Below are positions 46,330 through 57,167 of a stretch of 64,000 nucleotides of DNA, one piece after another. The DNA lies in assembly GCA_030340625.1 (NCBI GenBank), contig JAOPHQ010004277.1, positions 62,001 to 126,000 of the forward strand, in the 5' to 3' direction. The position numbers and the translations under genes were made by a program. Source of the DNA: Merluccius polli (taxonomy: Eukaryota > Chordata > Actinopteri > Gadiformes > Merlucciidae). The notes beneath the pieces are model-generated. The model was given only the letters and a program-made list of their open reading frames with translations. It did no database searches and was not told the DNA's origin. Position 1 is the first letter of the stretch. Each line of letters starts with the position of its first letter.

Positions 46330-48090
46330 CAAAATTACTCATGACTATTCAATGACTATGTGTGAACATATACAGTATATATATATTCATTTTTCACTTC
46401 ATTCACCATATTCACCTATTGTTTGACTCACCTTTGTATGCACGTTCGTTTTTATATAACTTTCACATATTGTTTGAACTACTTAGATTAGTAACGATAT
46501 AAGATAATTTAGTCCATTTAGGATTTGGAAATGCCTGATCTATAATGACATAACAGAAACAACTGTCTACATATTGTTTATGTTATATTGTGTCAGATGT
46601 TTTTCTGCAAAGATACTGGTTGGTTCTGGTCTCTCTTCCCCTCAGGACAATGGAGGGAGGTCCATTAGAGAGAGCACAGTTGATCTGGGGCTCCTGCCCT
46701 AAATGGACTCAGAGACACATATCTGGACATTGAAATGGACTGCAAACACGAAATGAACAGCAGGAACATTGCTTCCTGTTACCAGCGGTTGATCATAATT
46801 TTCATACTAGGAAGCAACATGGCTGACAGTCTTACCTAAATGTGATGTGTTTTTACACACTATATTTTCTATTTTCTTTTTGATTCCTTTACTGATTGAT
46901 TTCTTTACAAGTGATTGGTGTTGACAGTTGTTAACACTCTGTAATGATGATTTGTTGTGCATTTGACAGTGATTCGATTGACGAGAAGTGCCTCATCCTG
47001 ATTGGCTTGTGGGTGAGATCTTCTCTAGATTTACATCTCCTAGAGGTGGGTTTTCGACTGGATGATGGTAACCCGACCTGGACAGACCTCTCTTCAGCTG
47101 CTGTATGGCTAACTGGGAAGAGCTCTTCCGGTGGGGCGAGACTAGCTCATGAATTTGGCCTTATTAGAACAATTGAATAAGTTTACCTAGTCTAAAAGTA
47201 AATAAAAATAATGTGGGCATAAGATTCAAAGGTAACGCTAGAAGACTAAATTAGTTGTTCCAAAATGCTTGATAAACTAGGACCTAGAATCACTGTCATA
47301 TATATATATTTTATGTTATTATCATCAATATATAAAGGACAATACAAGCGGGAAGTATGAATGAAACATGCTTAACTTTTTGTTAGTTTCCCGTGACTTC
47401 TTCAAAGTCACGAGGGGGGAATAAGTAGAGTATTTTCTGTTATACATTTACAGGTTGTTCTCCTTATTTCTTTTGTTCATCATATTCACTCATCCTTATC
47501 ATAAAGAATGCTTCTGCTCTAGGAGAGGAACACAGAGGTGTCCTCTTACAACTTAGAGACATAGATAAACCTAAAGGCTAAAGGTGTAAATTAAAGGAGA
47601 CAGACATCCCTAAGTGCTAATTGTTTATGTTAAGAGCTCTCCCCCATGTCCTGGGACCTTGAGGTTATCTTGGTCGTAAAATCTAAACATTATCTGCTCG
47701 CTGGGTGTAGAGTTCGGAAACAGCCATATCTTGCTTTCCATGTGTTTTGTTGAAATAGATTGCATTTTGATTTTCATTTTGATTTTGTTTCTGTTTCTGT
47801 TTTAGTTTTTGTGTTTTATTTGTTTAATTGTCGAATTTGCTTAAGTCAGACAAATGTTCTTTGAACATAAAGTAATCATTGGAAAGTACTTCAGCAATCT
47901 GTTGGGAAGGGATCCAATGCACAAGCTAGATAGATTGACATTAGGAAGAATTGGGATTACCTTGCAAACGCCAACGCCTAATGCTGTTATGCTGTTTAAT
48001 ATCTTTATTTATTAGCTTCGTCTACTGCCGCGTCAAAAATACAGCGTCAACGCCGTGTGGTGCAGCAGTTACGCATCAAACAGCGGTTAG
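46330..48090. other. ERV-2 interior, decayed
   Basis: No supported gene. Contains a (TA)n run near 46375 and repeated poly-T/TTTTG stretches. Confidence 0.5.
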
Positions 48091-48190
48091 GTTTCATTCT
48101 CAGTCACAAGGAATGGTGGAAAGAGAGAGCCAAAGGTCGAACCACCAAGGAGGGTGGAGCCAGGTGACCAGGTGTACCTGAGAGTGTTCA
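48055..48190 (+). pseudogene. Possible integrase C-terminal trace
   Basis: The frame holds RVVQQLRIKQR and, after a frame break, EPGDQVYLRVFRGQW, which resembles the SH3-like end of a retroviral integrase (P-G-D-x-V-x-V). Short and shifted, so tentative. Its first 38 bp recur at 6037-6076. Confidence 0.35.
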
Positions 48191-49077
48191 GGGGACAGTG
48201 GAGCGCCCCGACTTGATCAGGCTGGGTTACTGAGAGTAGTACCTGATTTCCTGGAATTCAGCACCTGTGTCTAGGAGGATGTTGCATCTGATTTACTTGA
48301 ATGATGAATTATTAAAAGTACAGTGTGGGTCATGATTGTCATTGCAATGCATTGTTTAAGTTCGGATGTGTTATGCTGTTTTCCCATGATTGCTTTAATA
48401 ATGAGACTGCTGAATTTCTTTGGTGCTACTGGAATATGTTCTGACTACTGGTACGGCCGAGTTGATGAGTGGGTCCACGGGCGAGGCACACATGGGTTCG
48501 TGCTAGTAACCTTGACGTGTGAGCCTTGCCCATGGCCGGGAAGATGGACATTCAATTCATGAACTGTCCGATCTGAGGTCGGCTACGGAAACGGGAGCTA
48601 ACACTGCGACGATGGTTGAGGACCCTGCGTGCATGGAGACCATCTGGGCCATTGGCAACCATGCATGCCTGCAGGGTGTTCGATTTTGTGTTATTCATGC
48701 ATAGAAGTATTTGAAGGGATTTCTTGTGATGAATACATATATATATATATATATGTGCCTTTGTGTCCTCATGATACTGTGACGGTATGACATATTGATT
48801 GTATGATGTGTTGATAATTTGTCTACTGTTTGTTGGCTATGGCCCATGTATTCTTTGAGACACAGCAAGGTGAATGCCGTTCCACATTAGGGATGCGACA
48901 GGTTTTCCTCCTGTTTAGTGGGGGGTTTTCCCGAACTAAGTCGGTTGGTGATGTTGATGTTGATCCACGGTAACCAATCCGGGGTTTTTTTTCTTTTCGC
49001 TTGAATTTATACTCACCACTTTTATATCTCATATGATACATTGCACGAGTAATTCGTAGTATGGTCATCAGTGATGA

Positions 49078-49089
49078 CCAAGGGGGGAC
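49078..49089 (+). promoter_or_regulatory. Polypurine tract of ERV-2
   Basis: CCAAGGGGGGAC lies directly before the 3' LTR, the place where plus-strand DNA synthesis is primed. Confidence 0.7.
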
Positions 49090-49492
49090 TGTGACGAATA
49101 ATTAACAGCACATACAACAACAGGCTGTAATATCCTCACATAGCCACAAGGGAATAGGACCAAATATGTTGTAAGCTGTATTAACCGCACCTGGCCACAA
49201 GATGGCAGCACATAATACACCTGGAGGCGGACGCTCAACACTAGCCAATCAAAACATATTACGCGTCATAGAGGCCACGCCTGCCAAGGTACTATCGAGC
49301 GCACACAAGCAGGAGAGGGCAGAAACTCTATAGGCAGCGTATCTATTAGATATCCAGCTAAGAGTCGCTCCACGCGTGAATGATACAATTCCTCTCCTTT
49401 TGCTTCATAGATAATAGACCGAAACCTAAAACAAATAAAGTGAGTTAAAAGCGATCCTGTGTCGGCGGCCTTCTTCCTCAAAGAACACAACA
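49090..49492 (+). mobile_element. 3' LTR of ERV-2
   Basis: Same length as the 5' LTR, with 6 substitutions counted. Followed by the TSD GGAT. Confidence 0.95.
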
Positions 49493-49540
49493 GGATTTGG
49501 GTAAGAAAATACCTTAACCATGCATCACTAGGCAGCAGGG

Positions 49541-49784
49541 ACCCCACTATTCATCACAGGGGCCCCAGCCTGCAGGTTGTGGTTCCAACAGAGCCCACTA
49601 TTCATCACAGGGGCCCCAACCTGCAGGTTGTGGTTCCAACGGGGCCCACTATTCATCACAGGGGCCCCAGCCTGCAGGTTATGTTTCCAACGGGGCCCAC
49701 TATTCATCACAGGGGCCCCAGCCTGCCGGTTGTGTTTCCACTGGGGCCCACTATTCATCAAAGGGGCCCAATATTCATCACAGG
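49541..49784. repeat. 51-bp minisatellite
   Basis: CCCACTATTCATCACAGGGG + CCCCAGCCTGCAGGTTGTGG + TTCCAACGGGG, about 4.5 units. The period is a multiple of three, so both strands stay open and give spurious ORFs. The composite hAT inserted in the last unit. Confidence 0.95.
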
Positions 49785-50336
49785 TAGGGCTGAACGATAT
49801 GGACAAAATTTCATATCTCAATATTCATGCCAGATATCTCGATATCGATACGATACGATATGACTATGGGTTCGGTGAAAACATTCACATTTTAAAGCAT
49901 TTTTCAGAAAAATAAAAACATAATACAAAAGAATGTAGAAAGTGCAGTTTCTTCAGTTAAGTAATGTACAAACATGACCTATTGTATGTCTCAAAAACAT
50001 ACATTTTGTTTAATGTTTAAAATCAATGCTTTAATTTCCTGTAAAATGGTCAGATTTGCTCAGCAGCACATCAAGTTGTTGGGGGCATAAATACAGCTCC
50101 AATCCAATAAAAACAGGGATTTTAAAGCAAAACAATGGCTTCTCTCATCATAAAACCCAATGTCAGTTGAAGTCCTCCAGTCTTAACACACTGTTTACTA
50201 CAAGAACACTTAAAGCACCAGCACCCTGTAGTTCTTTGGGGTTTTCTTTGTAAGGGGGGGGGGGTGGCAGTACGAGGATCATGGAATGGTCAGGGGGGGC
50301 ATTTGCTCAAAAAAGGTTGAGAACCACTGCTCTAGA

Positions 50337-50337
50337 G

Positions 50338-50369
<32 letters not shown>

Positions 50370-50469
50370 ACGCGGGCCAGAGCCACGAAGACTTTGGCGG
50401 GGCCAATCTGAGGACCTCACTAAGCCATCCAATTGGTAGTAGCGACGGGCGGTGTGTGCAAAGGGCAGT
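50337..50469 (-). pseudogene. 18S rRNA fragment (3' domain)
   Basis: The plus strand reads TAGATAGTCAAGTTTGATCGTCTTCTCAG, then GAGGACCTCACTAAGCCATC and GTAGTAGCGACGGGCGGTGT, the reverse complement of the conserved 3' minor domain of eukaryotic 18S rRNA, with several substitutions and a shortened variable part. It stops after AAAGGGCAG. About 130 bp. Confidence 0.9.
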
Positions 50470-50819
50470 GTGTAAGCTGTCACCTGATAGCCGTGCCTAC
50501 AGTAGAACAGTGCCAGACCGATACAGTGTCACTCTTACTTTCAACACCCCTATACATGTGGCCTTACTGTAGAACATTTGTCCCCAATTACTCCTGCTTA
50601 GAAGGGCCCCTGAGTGCTATCGCCCACGGGCCAGGACTGACTCCCGGATAGGCATTGGCCTGTCATTTGCATCCCCACCGCCACGCCACCACCTGCATCC
50701 CGACCGTCTCCGGTCTCGGCCCCAGCCCAAGCTCCGGTCCTCACCGTGCCGGTGATGACCCGGCCTGCTGCTCCAGCCCAGCGGGCACCATGTCAGCCTG
50801 CTCCTTAGTCTGCTCCCAA

Positions 50820-50995
50820 CATGGACCCAGCGGACGAAGTCCAGGAGGTGCTCTGAGACCTCCGGGATGTCATGCTCCGGGCCACCATCCCTGAGAGCCA
50901 GCCTGGAGCTAGCACTCATTCAGATGAGCTAGCTTTATGTTTCAGAGCTGCTAATGATCAATCTAGCCTTTGTCTCTGCTAGCTGTCAGACTGCC
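50820..50995 (+). pseudogene. Short retroelement-like ORF start
   Basis: ATGGACCCAGCGGACGAAG opens MDPADEVQEVL, a TGA, then DLRDVMLRATIPESQPGAS in frame. It resembles the start of an LTR retrotransposon gag, but the match is weak. Confidence 0.3.
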
Positions 50996-51566
50996 TCCCA
51001 GCCAGCTAGCCTCCATAGCGCTAGTCTCTAGCACTAACCCACAGCCTGCTCCCCAGTTAGTTAATTCCCTTGTTAGTCCAGTTGTTCATCCCCAGCCCGC
51101 TGACCCACAGCCTGCTAGTCCTCTGCCCACATGTGGACTCTGTGGGAGTACAGAAAACCTCCTTAGGTGCAGTAGGTGCCAGATCTCCTTTTACTGTAGC
51201 AAACAACATCAGAAACGGCACTGGAGAGAACACCAGCTCACCTGTCAGGAGGTTGGTTTCCCTCACCACCAGCCCGCTAACCCTAAGCCTGTACCCTTGC
51301 CTGCTAGCCCCCAGTCCAGCGCTCCAGTCTCTCCCCTGCCCAGCACTCCAGTCTCTTCTCTGCCCAGCACTCCAGTCTCTCCCCTGCCTAGCACTCCAGT
51401 CTCTCCCCTGCCCAGTGCTCCAGAGTTTCCAGTGCCCAGCACTCCAGAGTCTACACTACCCAGTGCCTCTACTGAAGCCCAGCCAGCTCCGGCTCCGCCG
51501 GAGGAGGTTGTTGAGGAGGTGGTAGTCAATGCAGAAAAGCCAGGTGTCGTCCTTCTTTTTAACTAG
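50970..51566 (+). CDS. MYND zinc finger ORF, EGLN1/PHD2-like, with proline-rich tail
   Basis: An uninterrupted frame of 198 codons with no ATG near the start, so the true start is unclear. Residues 55-92 (51132-51245) form a MYND finger: CGLCGSTENLLRCSRC and FYCSKQHQKRHWREHQLTC. The sixth ligand is His (KQH) instead of the usual Cys, and the E-N-L-L-x-C-S-R-C core is that of the EGLN1 (PHD2) prolyl hydroxylase MYND finger, a protein-interaction module. No hydroxylase domain follows. The finger is flanked by P/A/Q-rich sequence, then by about six S-P-L-P-S-T-P-V repeats, and the frame ends in Gypsy sequence of the opposite strand. Likely a captured exon; expression unknown. Confidence 0.65.
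   Translation: MSLLAVRLPPSQLASIALVSSTNPQPAPQLVNSLVSPVVHPQPADPQPASPLPTCGLCGSTENLLRCSRCQISFYCSKQHQKRHWREHQLTCQEVGFPHHQPANPKPVPLPASPQSSAPVSPLPSTPVSSLPSTPVSPLPSTPVSPLPSAPEFPVPSTPESTLPSASTEAQPAPAPPEEVVEEVVVNAEKPGVVLLFN
51310..51480. repeat. 24-27-bp minisatellite coding SPLPSTPV
   Basis: CTCCAGTCTCTCCCCTGCCCAGCA units, in frame with the MYND ORF. Confidence 0.85.
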
Positions 51567-51800
51567 GACAGCTGGAGCTGCCCAGGGGCTACTGGAGGGC
51601 TCGATGCCCGCCTCCGCCATCTCCTTGATCTTTTGTTCTGCAGCAACCCGCTTGGCGAAGGGCAGCTGACGGGGGCAGAGGCGGATGGGGCGTGCATCAC
51701 CGGTGTCGATGTCATGCTGTACCAGACTGGTGTGTTTACTACTCGTCCCTGGCTGCGAAGATGTCGGCAAACAGCTCCAGTAGCTCCCGCAGCTGGCGTC
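51520..51800 (-). pseudogene. Ty3/Gypsy reverse transcriptase N-terminal fragment
   Basis: The minus strand encodes HDIDTGDARPIRLCPRQLPF, IKEMAEAGIEPSSSPWAAP and VLVKKKDDTWLFCIDYHLLN, the conserved RT entrance of Ty3/Gypsy. The catalytic YxDD region is missing; the fragment stops where the MYND ORF tail begins. Confidence 0.85.
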
Positions 51801-51855
51801 TCTGGTCAGTCTCAAGGCCTTCGCTACTCCTCTGGTACAGGTCGTCAACAGCTTG

Positions 51856-52425
51856 CTAAGTCTCGGCAGATGGCGGTTTGCTGGTGATGGCCGGTGATGG
51901 CTGGTGGCATGCAGGACCCTCTGGCTGGCGATGGTGATACAGTGGACCCTCTGGATGGTGGCGATGGCATGGAGAACCCTCCCACTGGCGGTGATGATGT
52001 GGTGGACCCCCTGGATGATGGTGGTGGTACGGAGGACCCTCTGGCTGGCGGTGGTGGCACTGTGGACCCTCCAGGGCGGACCAGAGAAATGGTAGACTCC
52101 ATGTCCCCCAGGGCTTGGGCATCATCGGCATAAGCACAGCGGCTGAAACAGTGCTGTATTGCTCTTTTGATGGCTGGCCAGTGGAACCGCTGTTCCAGTT
52201 GGATGTCTGTGAGAATCTATAGGGCTTTGCCCTCCAAAGCAAGGGCGACTTGGACTGCCGTCTCTTCTGCTGGCTGTGTGTCGCTGGTCCTGTCGGGTAG
52301 GCCAGCAGTGTAGGCAAGTATACATTTGTCTTCGATCGCCCCGCTTTAATGGCTTGCATGCGCGTGATGAGTCCATCTATGTCTCTCAGCGTAGCTGTCA
52401 TCCTGAATCCCACTTCTGACACCAA
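51856..52425 (-). pseudogene. Gypsy gag-position ORF with His/Pro-rich repeats
   Basis: The frame opens directly after the primer site with SEVGFRMTATLRDIDGLITRMQAIKAG. Later it becomes a repeat of GPPYHHRQPEG-type units, matching a 33-36-bp minisatellite at 51900-52080. No nucleocapsid zinc knuckle, so gag is truncated before joining RT. Confidence 0.55.
52408..52424 (-). promoter_or_regulatory. Gypsy primer binding site
   Basis: The minus strand reads TGGTGTCAGAAGTGGGA, one nt inside the LTR end, a primer site used by many Ty3/Gypsy elements. Confidence 0.75.
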
Positions 52426-52737
52426 TGTAGTAAACTAAGGTTTTTCAGTGGCATGAACTTACACAGATAAATTATCCCAGTTGATTTAGCAACCCCTATG
52501 CTCTCAAAAAGCACGGCCAGGAAAATGCTATTTTTATTAGCTGCAAAAACAGAACACCAACCAACTACGCATGCTCCTTACACTTTCTGACGCGATTTTA
52601 CGAGCAGTACATATAACTTTATTCACATTATAAACACGCCCTCTTCATAACAGCAACTGTACTTGGAACACTGTAGAGTTAGCGTGACAAACAGTAAAAC
52701 AATTAACTTAGGAAAACTCTACCCCCGACACGCTACA
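52426..52737 (-). mobile_element. Gypsy LTR (about 312 bp)
   Basis: The minus strand starts TGTAGCGTGTCGGGGG and ends CCTTAGTTTACTACA. AATAAA is in GCTAATAAAAATAGC near 52535. The matching 3' LTR is not in the window. Confidence 0.7.
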
Positions 52738-53277
52738 CAAACTTCATTTAGGCCTATAGGTTATAACAGTGTAAAACCACATTACAAAACATGGTTTTAC
52801 CAAGAAACAACTTACTAACAAAGATCAAATAAGAAAAAAACACAAACCGCAACATTCAGAGCTATCAATGAATATCATGACCCAACCCCCAACTTGGAAA
52901 ACTTGGATCCAAATCAGATTTTAAAAAATCATTGAGTTAATGCTTTGACAGACATATAAACAGACACAGATAATTACTTGCTGTTTATTTATTTGGACAA
53001 ATTTGTAGTCTACTTCATGAAAAAATGTAGGCCTTACTTTTTATTTATTATAATGTATTTAGGCTATTCTTTTGTTGAGAAGGTATGAAATATGGGATGA
53101 TAACACCTACACAGTGAATTGCCACAGTTTTAATGGATGTCATGACCATGTTGTGTAAAATAACTGTATGCATCCATATAGGGTGATGATCTTTCCCAGG
53201 ACTTTTGCGTCACTATAGTTGACGCATTTCCATGCAGCGTCAATATTGTCAACGCATTTTCACCTTTCTACCTACAC

Positions 53278-53372
53278 CAGCTAAGCCTAAGGCTACTAAC
53301 CCTATGCCTAACACTAAGCTCATCCCTAAGCCTAAACCTCAACCTAACCCAATGCCTGACCCTAAAAGTACA
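53278..53372. repeat. Degenerate telomere-like repeat
   Basis: Repeats of CCTAAGCCTAA, CTAACCCTATGCC and CAACCTAACCC, imperfect CCCTAA-like words. Confidence 0.6.
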
Positions 53373-53413
53373 GTAGAAATGCCGTATTGAATGCATCTCA
53401 TGTGACGCATTGG

Positions 53414-54145
53414 CAGTGTTGGGTAGTAACGCGCTATTAGTAACGCCGTTACTTTTTTCAGTAACGCGTTACGTAACGCGTTGTTTTTTTAAATTCAGTA
53501 ACTCCGTTCCCGTTACCAAACGCTGCGTTACTCCGTTCCTTTTGGTGAGGTTTTACAACGGCACACAGTTCCCGATCAATAAAGTTTAAGTCCGGCTTTA
53601 GGCCGGACTGTCCGGTTTTTCAATGCCCTGTCCGGCGTCCGGCGCGGATGCGTATTTGTCCTCCTTTTTGAGACAACCCCGCCGGTCACAGGTCCGCCCG
53701 CCGGTCATAGGTCCGTGGTGTGTTACGATCGCGCGCGCACCCCTCCCCCCCGCCCCCGTCGGCCGTAGGTCTGAGGCGCCCCCCCCCCCCCCCCCCCCCC
53801 TTTGGTGCAATACTTTGGTGTTTGTGTTAAGGTTTGTGTTGGTGCACAACGGATCATATTGCTTGGATGATTAGATTCAGTGATGTGGATGCAAATTAAT
53901 TGAAACGGTTGTTTTAATCAACAGTTTGTATTATTCAGCATCAGTACATTACTGAAATGACGTTGAGAGGGGAACTCAATCAATCAACTTTTATTTAAGA
54001 ACGTTGTACAGTAACTAAAAAGTTACTTTCTCAGTAACGCATTACTTTTTGGTTTAAGTAACTGAGTTACTAACTGAGTTACTTTTTTACAAAGTAACTA
54101 GTAACTGTAACTAGTTACTATTTTTCAGTAACTAGCACAACACTG
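53414..54145. mobile_element. hAT MITE with GTAACG-rich ends
   Basis: CAGTGTTGGGTAGTAACG at the left; right end CTAGCACAACACTG. CGCATTGG and CGCATTAG flank it (8-bp TSD, one mismatch). It contains a long C-run at 53779-53801. Confidence 0.85.
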
Positions 54146-54639
54146 CGCATTAGTCACGGGAGGGGAGCATCGTCACCCTATTGGCGCATAGGATTGATAA
54201 CATGTGTCTATATTTAGGCTAGGGCTGAACGATATGGAAAAAATTTCATATCTCGATATTCATGCCAGATATCTCGATATCGATACGATACGATATGACT
54301 ATGGGTTCGGTGAAAACCAAGCATTTTTCAGAAAAATAAAAACATCATAATACAAAAGAATGTGGAAAGTGGAAAGTGCAACTCACTGCCAGTCATGAAC
54401 ATTAACATAAAGTACGAATAAATAAATTACAAATACAAATCAAACATTTTACTGCAGCTTTGCTTTAACAATAAATAACAAATATATGCAGCAGCTGGTG
54501 GAAGGTTAAACACTGAAAGTGCATTGAAGTGCAACATCTTATATTCTGCAAAAGACAACATAACTGTATGCAGAAAATGCATTTGCTACTTACAGAACAG
54601 AGGTAGTTACAGCACAACTTCTACAGATTCTTTGCCAGG

Positions 54640-56822
54640 AAAACTAGCTTGTTAACCATGTCTGGCTTCAGACAGGACCGCTCACAACTCACAATGTTGC
54701 CTGATGCACTAAAAAGTCTCTGAGGGAGAGCTGGTGGCCTGTATGCACAAGTATTTTCTTGCCATGTTGCTGAGCCGGGGAAAGTTGACTTTGTGAGTTC
54801 TCCACCACAGAAGGGGGTCCTCTTCGTTGTCAATTGTGGAAGACTGCATGTAGGCACTCAGCTCAGCTTCTATGACAGCAGTGGGATCGATTGGTACTGT
54901 GGCACTTGCAGTGGATATTTTGAAGAAGCTTGCCAACGACTTCTTAGCCTTTTTGGTGGGTGGGGGACCCCCACCCACCACTGGGGGTGAAACTTCTTCC
55001 ACTCTGGTGCACTCAACAGAATGCTAGAAAATAGTTTAAAAAAAAGAAGAAAAAAAAATTGAATTACTTTATATTATAATACAGTATCATAATGTATGAA
55101 TGATCATCACTGTATGAATAACAAAATTCAGCTAAATTTAAACTTAAACATTTACTAAAATGTAAGATAATGCATTTAAATGGAAGGAACTGTTCTCATT
55201 TAATCCATTCTAACCATTATTTTTGGCTTGTGTTCCATCGTCTTCATCTCTGACACCAGTCTGGCTTTGATGATGGGGATGTCATTAACACTGATGTACT
55301 GTGTCTTGTATCTTGGATCTACGAAGGATGCCACATCCAGGAGCTCTTGTGTGACTCTCTCTTCATACTTGCTATTCATGTACAACATTTTCTTTTTTAA
55401 GGACTTGGTCATGTCAGTGTCACCCTCCTCTGGTGCCAAGATGGTTGTGTTAAACAGGTTGAGTATTGGCTTGATGTGTGAAACACTAACATAATCCTCC
55501 CCTGACAGAGCAGCCGTGAATTCAAGCAGTGATCCCAGTGCCTTGCTGACTGACTCCAGCACATCCGGATCTTGATGTCCAAGAATTAGGTGCCGGGTGT
55601 TTCTGTCCTCTGAGAGGACCTCATGGAGTGCTTTCTGCTGCTCCAGAATCCTGTTAATCATGAGCACCCTAGACCATCTAGTTTGACACTCAGTTATGAG
55701 TCCATGGACTGGAAGGTTGAGGTGCTTCTGGGCTTGCTCAAGTGCCACTCTCTTTTTCCAGCTGTGTGAGAAGTGGCACACCAACTTTTTGCAGACACCT
55801 GTTGCACGGCTGATCCTGTTGTCACCTTTCACTGCGTTTTCTAGAAAAAATAGATGTACAAAATAATTCATGCATATATTACAATAGCTAAATAACCACA
55901 TATTAATGCGGACTGTTCCCTCTCTCTCTCTCTCCCCCACACTCTCTCTCTCCCACACCCTCTCTCTCTGTCTCAAAGTTATTAAAATAAACATAGCAAA
56001 ACGTAGGTCCAGCCATTCACCTCCAAAGCCTTTATCATGTTTGATGCGTTATCAGTCGTCACGCAAACCTGTTGGTCCTCCTTCAAGTCCCAGTCTGCTA
56101 ACGCACCTCTCATCTCCTGCGCTATATTATCCCCTGTATGCTCCCCGGGGAAGAAGGACGTCTGCAGACAGTGGGTCTTGAGTTAGAAGTTTGTTGTAAT
56201 AAAATGAACCATTAAACTGATGTAAGGTTCGGTTGTCCGGCTCAACCACAGGTCCGTGATTGTGGCGAAATGATCGCTTTCACGGAGCTCGGATTCAACA
56301 TTCATTTTACACTCATTATAGAGTTTCGGAATGGCCACTTGATTAAAATGTGTTCGGGATGGTATTTTCTAACGCTTGTCCAGCATCTGAACCATTTTTT
56401 TAAAGCCCTCTTTCGAGACTGTGTACACGGGTACCATGTCTTTTGCTATGTGGTATGTTATAGCGTCTGTAATGTCTTTATGTCTGGTGGACGTCGACTC
56501 GTACGGTGTAACGCTACTGAACACATCAGCAATCAAACTTTGTTTGGGCTTCTTTTGGAATGACTGAGAAGTTCCCGGTGTTTCTCTCATTGCCATACAC
56601 TCTTCGTGCAGCGCGATGGTGTTGTTTCAGGTGGTGAAACATGTTTGTTGTGCTACCATGCTTCGTTGCAATTTTCGTCAAGCACGACCTGCACAACACC
56701 TCGCTCTGGTTTACATCAGCCTGTTTAAAGCCAAAATACCTCCAAATAATGGAGGATGATTTATGTTTTGGCACCAAATGAGATTCTGCACCGCCACCGG
56801 CCGCAATATCTTCCGCACTCAT
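54640..56822 (-). pseudogene. hAT transposase with BED finger, nearly complete
   Basis: ATG at 56822. The first ~65 residues hold a BED-type finger (CRSCLTKIATKHGST..HHLKQHH). Then TITDLW (first catalytic Asp, about 56240), with a stop shortly after; VTTDNASNM (second Asp); an intron with good sites between about 56023 and 55842 (KALE|GTGAAT ... TTTTCTAG|AAAACG); TECQTRWSRVLMINR; and the C-terminal hAT dimerisation domain at 55002-54640 (EEDPLLWW, FPRLSNMARKYL, SASGNIVS). A 1-nt shift near 54712 breaks the SPSE/RLFSASG block. The family enzyme excises and reinserts hAT elements. Beyond these two or three lesions it is well preserved. Confidence 0.8.
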
Positions 56823-57167
56823 GTCACTTTTCTTTCTTTCTTTTTAATTTACCCACTATATGTAGTGTGTGTGCGTCGGTCTCCGTCTCCCTCACTCCCG
56901 CCCTCATATGTTTGTCATTGGTTGGCTTCAGCTGTCGATCCACAGCAAGCATGAAATAAGGTTTGTGGTTGGCTGGCCTTAGCGGTGCATTCAAGGGCAA
57001 TCGTAAAAATGATGTTTGTTGTGACTGCCAGAGCTGTACATGCAGGGCGAGCGCGCGGGGGGGAAATCTATATCGTTTATATCGTTGCTTTTTCAATATT
57101 AATATCTTGAATGTTCATATCGAGATATAGATACGATAATGATATATCGTTCAGCCCTAATCACAGG

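Larger units (their letters stand above)
36675..49492 (+). mobile_element. ERV-2: LTR-bounded endogenous retrovirus with nested insertions
   Basis: Paired 403-bp LTRs, GGAT on both sides (36671-36674, 49493-49496), a tRNA-Trp primer site after the 5' LTR and a purine tract before the 3' LTR. Interior: leader repeats, a gag-position ORF (38676), then an ISL2EU transposon, repeat X, an exon-like segment and a trace of an integrase end near 48100-48190. No intact gag, pol or env remains. I counted 6 differences between the LTRs by eye (about 1.5%), so the pair is fairly young compared with its decayed interior. Confidence 0.9.
49785..57159 (-). mobile_element. Composite hAT insertion with two left ends and captured sequence
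   Basis: The left end TAGGGCTGAACGATATGG is at 49785 and the right end CGATATATCGTTCAGCCCTA at 57140-57159. ATCACAGG is at both outer borders (49777-49784, 57160-57167). A second left end with about 100 bp of subterminal match stands at 54220. Between the two left ends are 4.4 kb of unrelated sequence: an 18S rRNA fragment, a MYND ORF, Gypsy parts, a MITE and telomere-like repeats. The transposase gene lies in the 54220-57159 half. The outer TSD means that the outermost ends were the ones joined to this target. Confidence 0.8.

Noticed and set aside
49459..49863. 134-codon ORF and its antisense partner
   Set aside because: Produced by a 51-bp minisatellite whose period keeps all frames open.
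50617..50919. Minus-strand Arg/Gly-rich ORF
   Set aside because: GC-rich low-complexity shadow; no homology seen.
53278..53372. True interstitial telomere block
   Set aside because: Too degenerate for TTAGGG arrays; kept only as telomere-like repeat.
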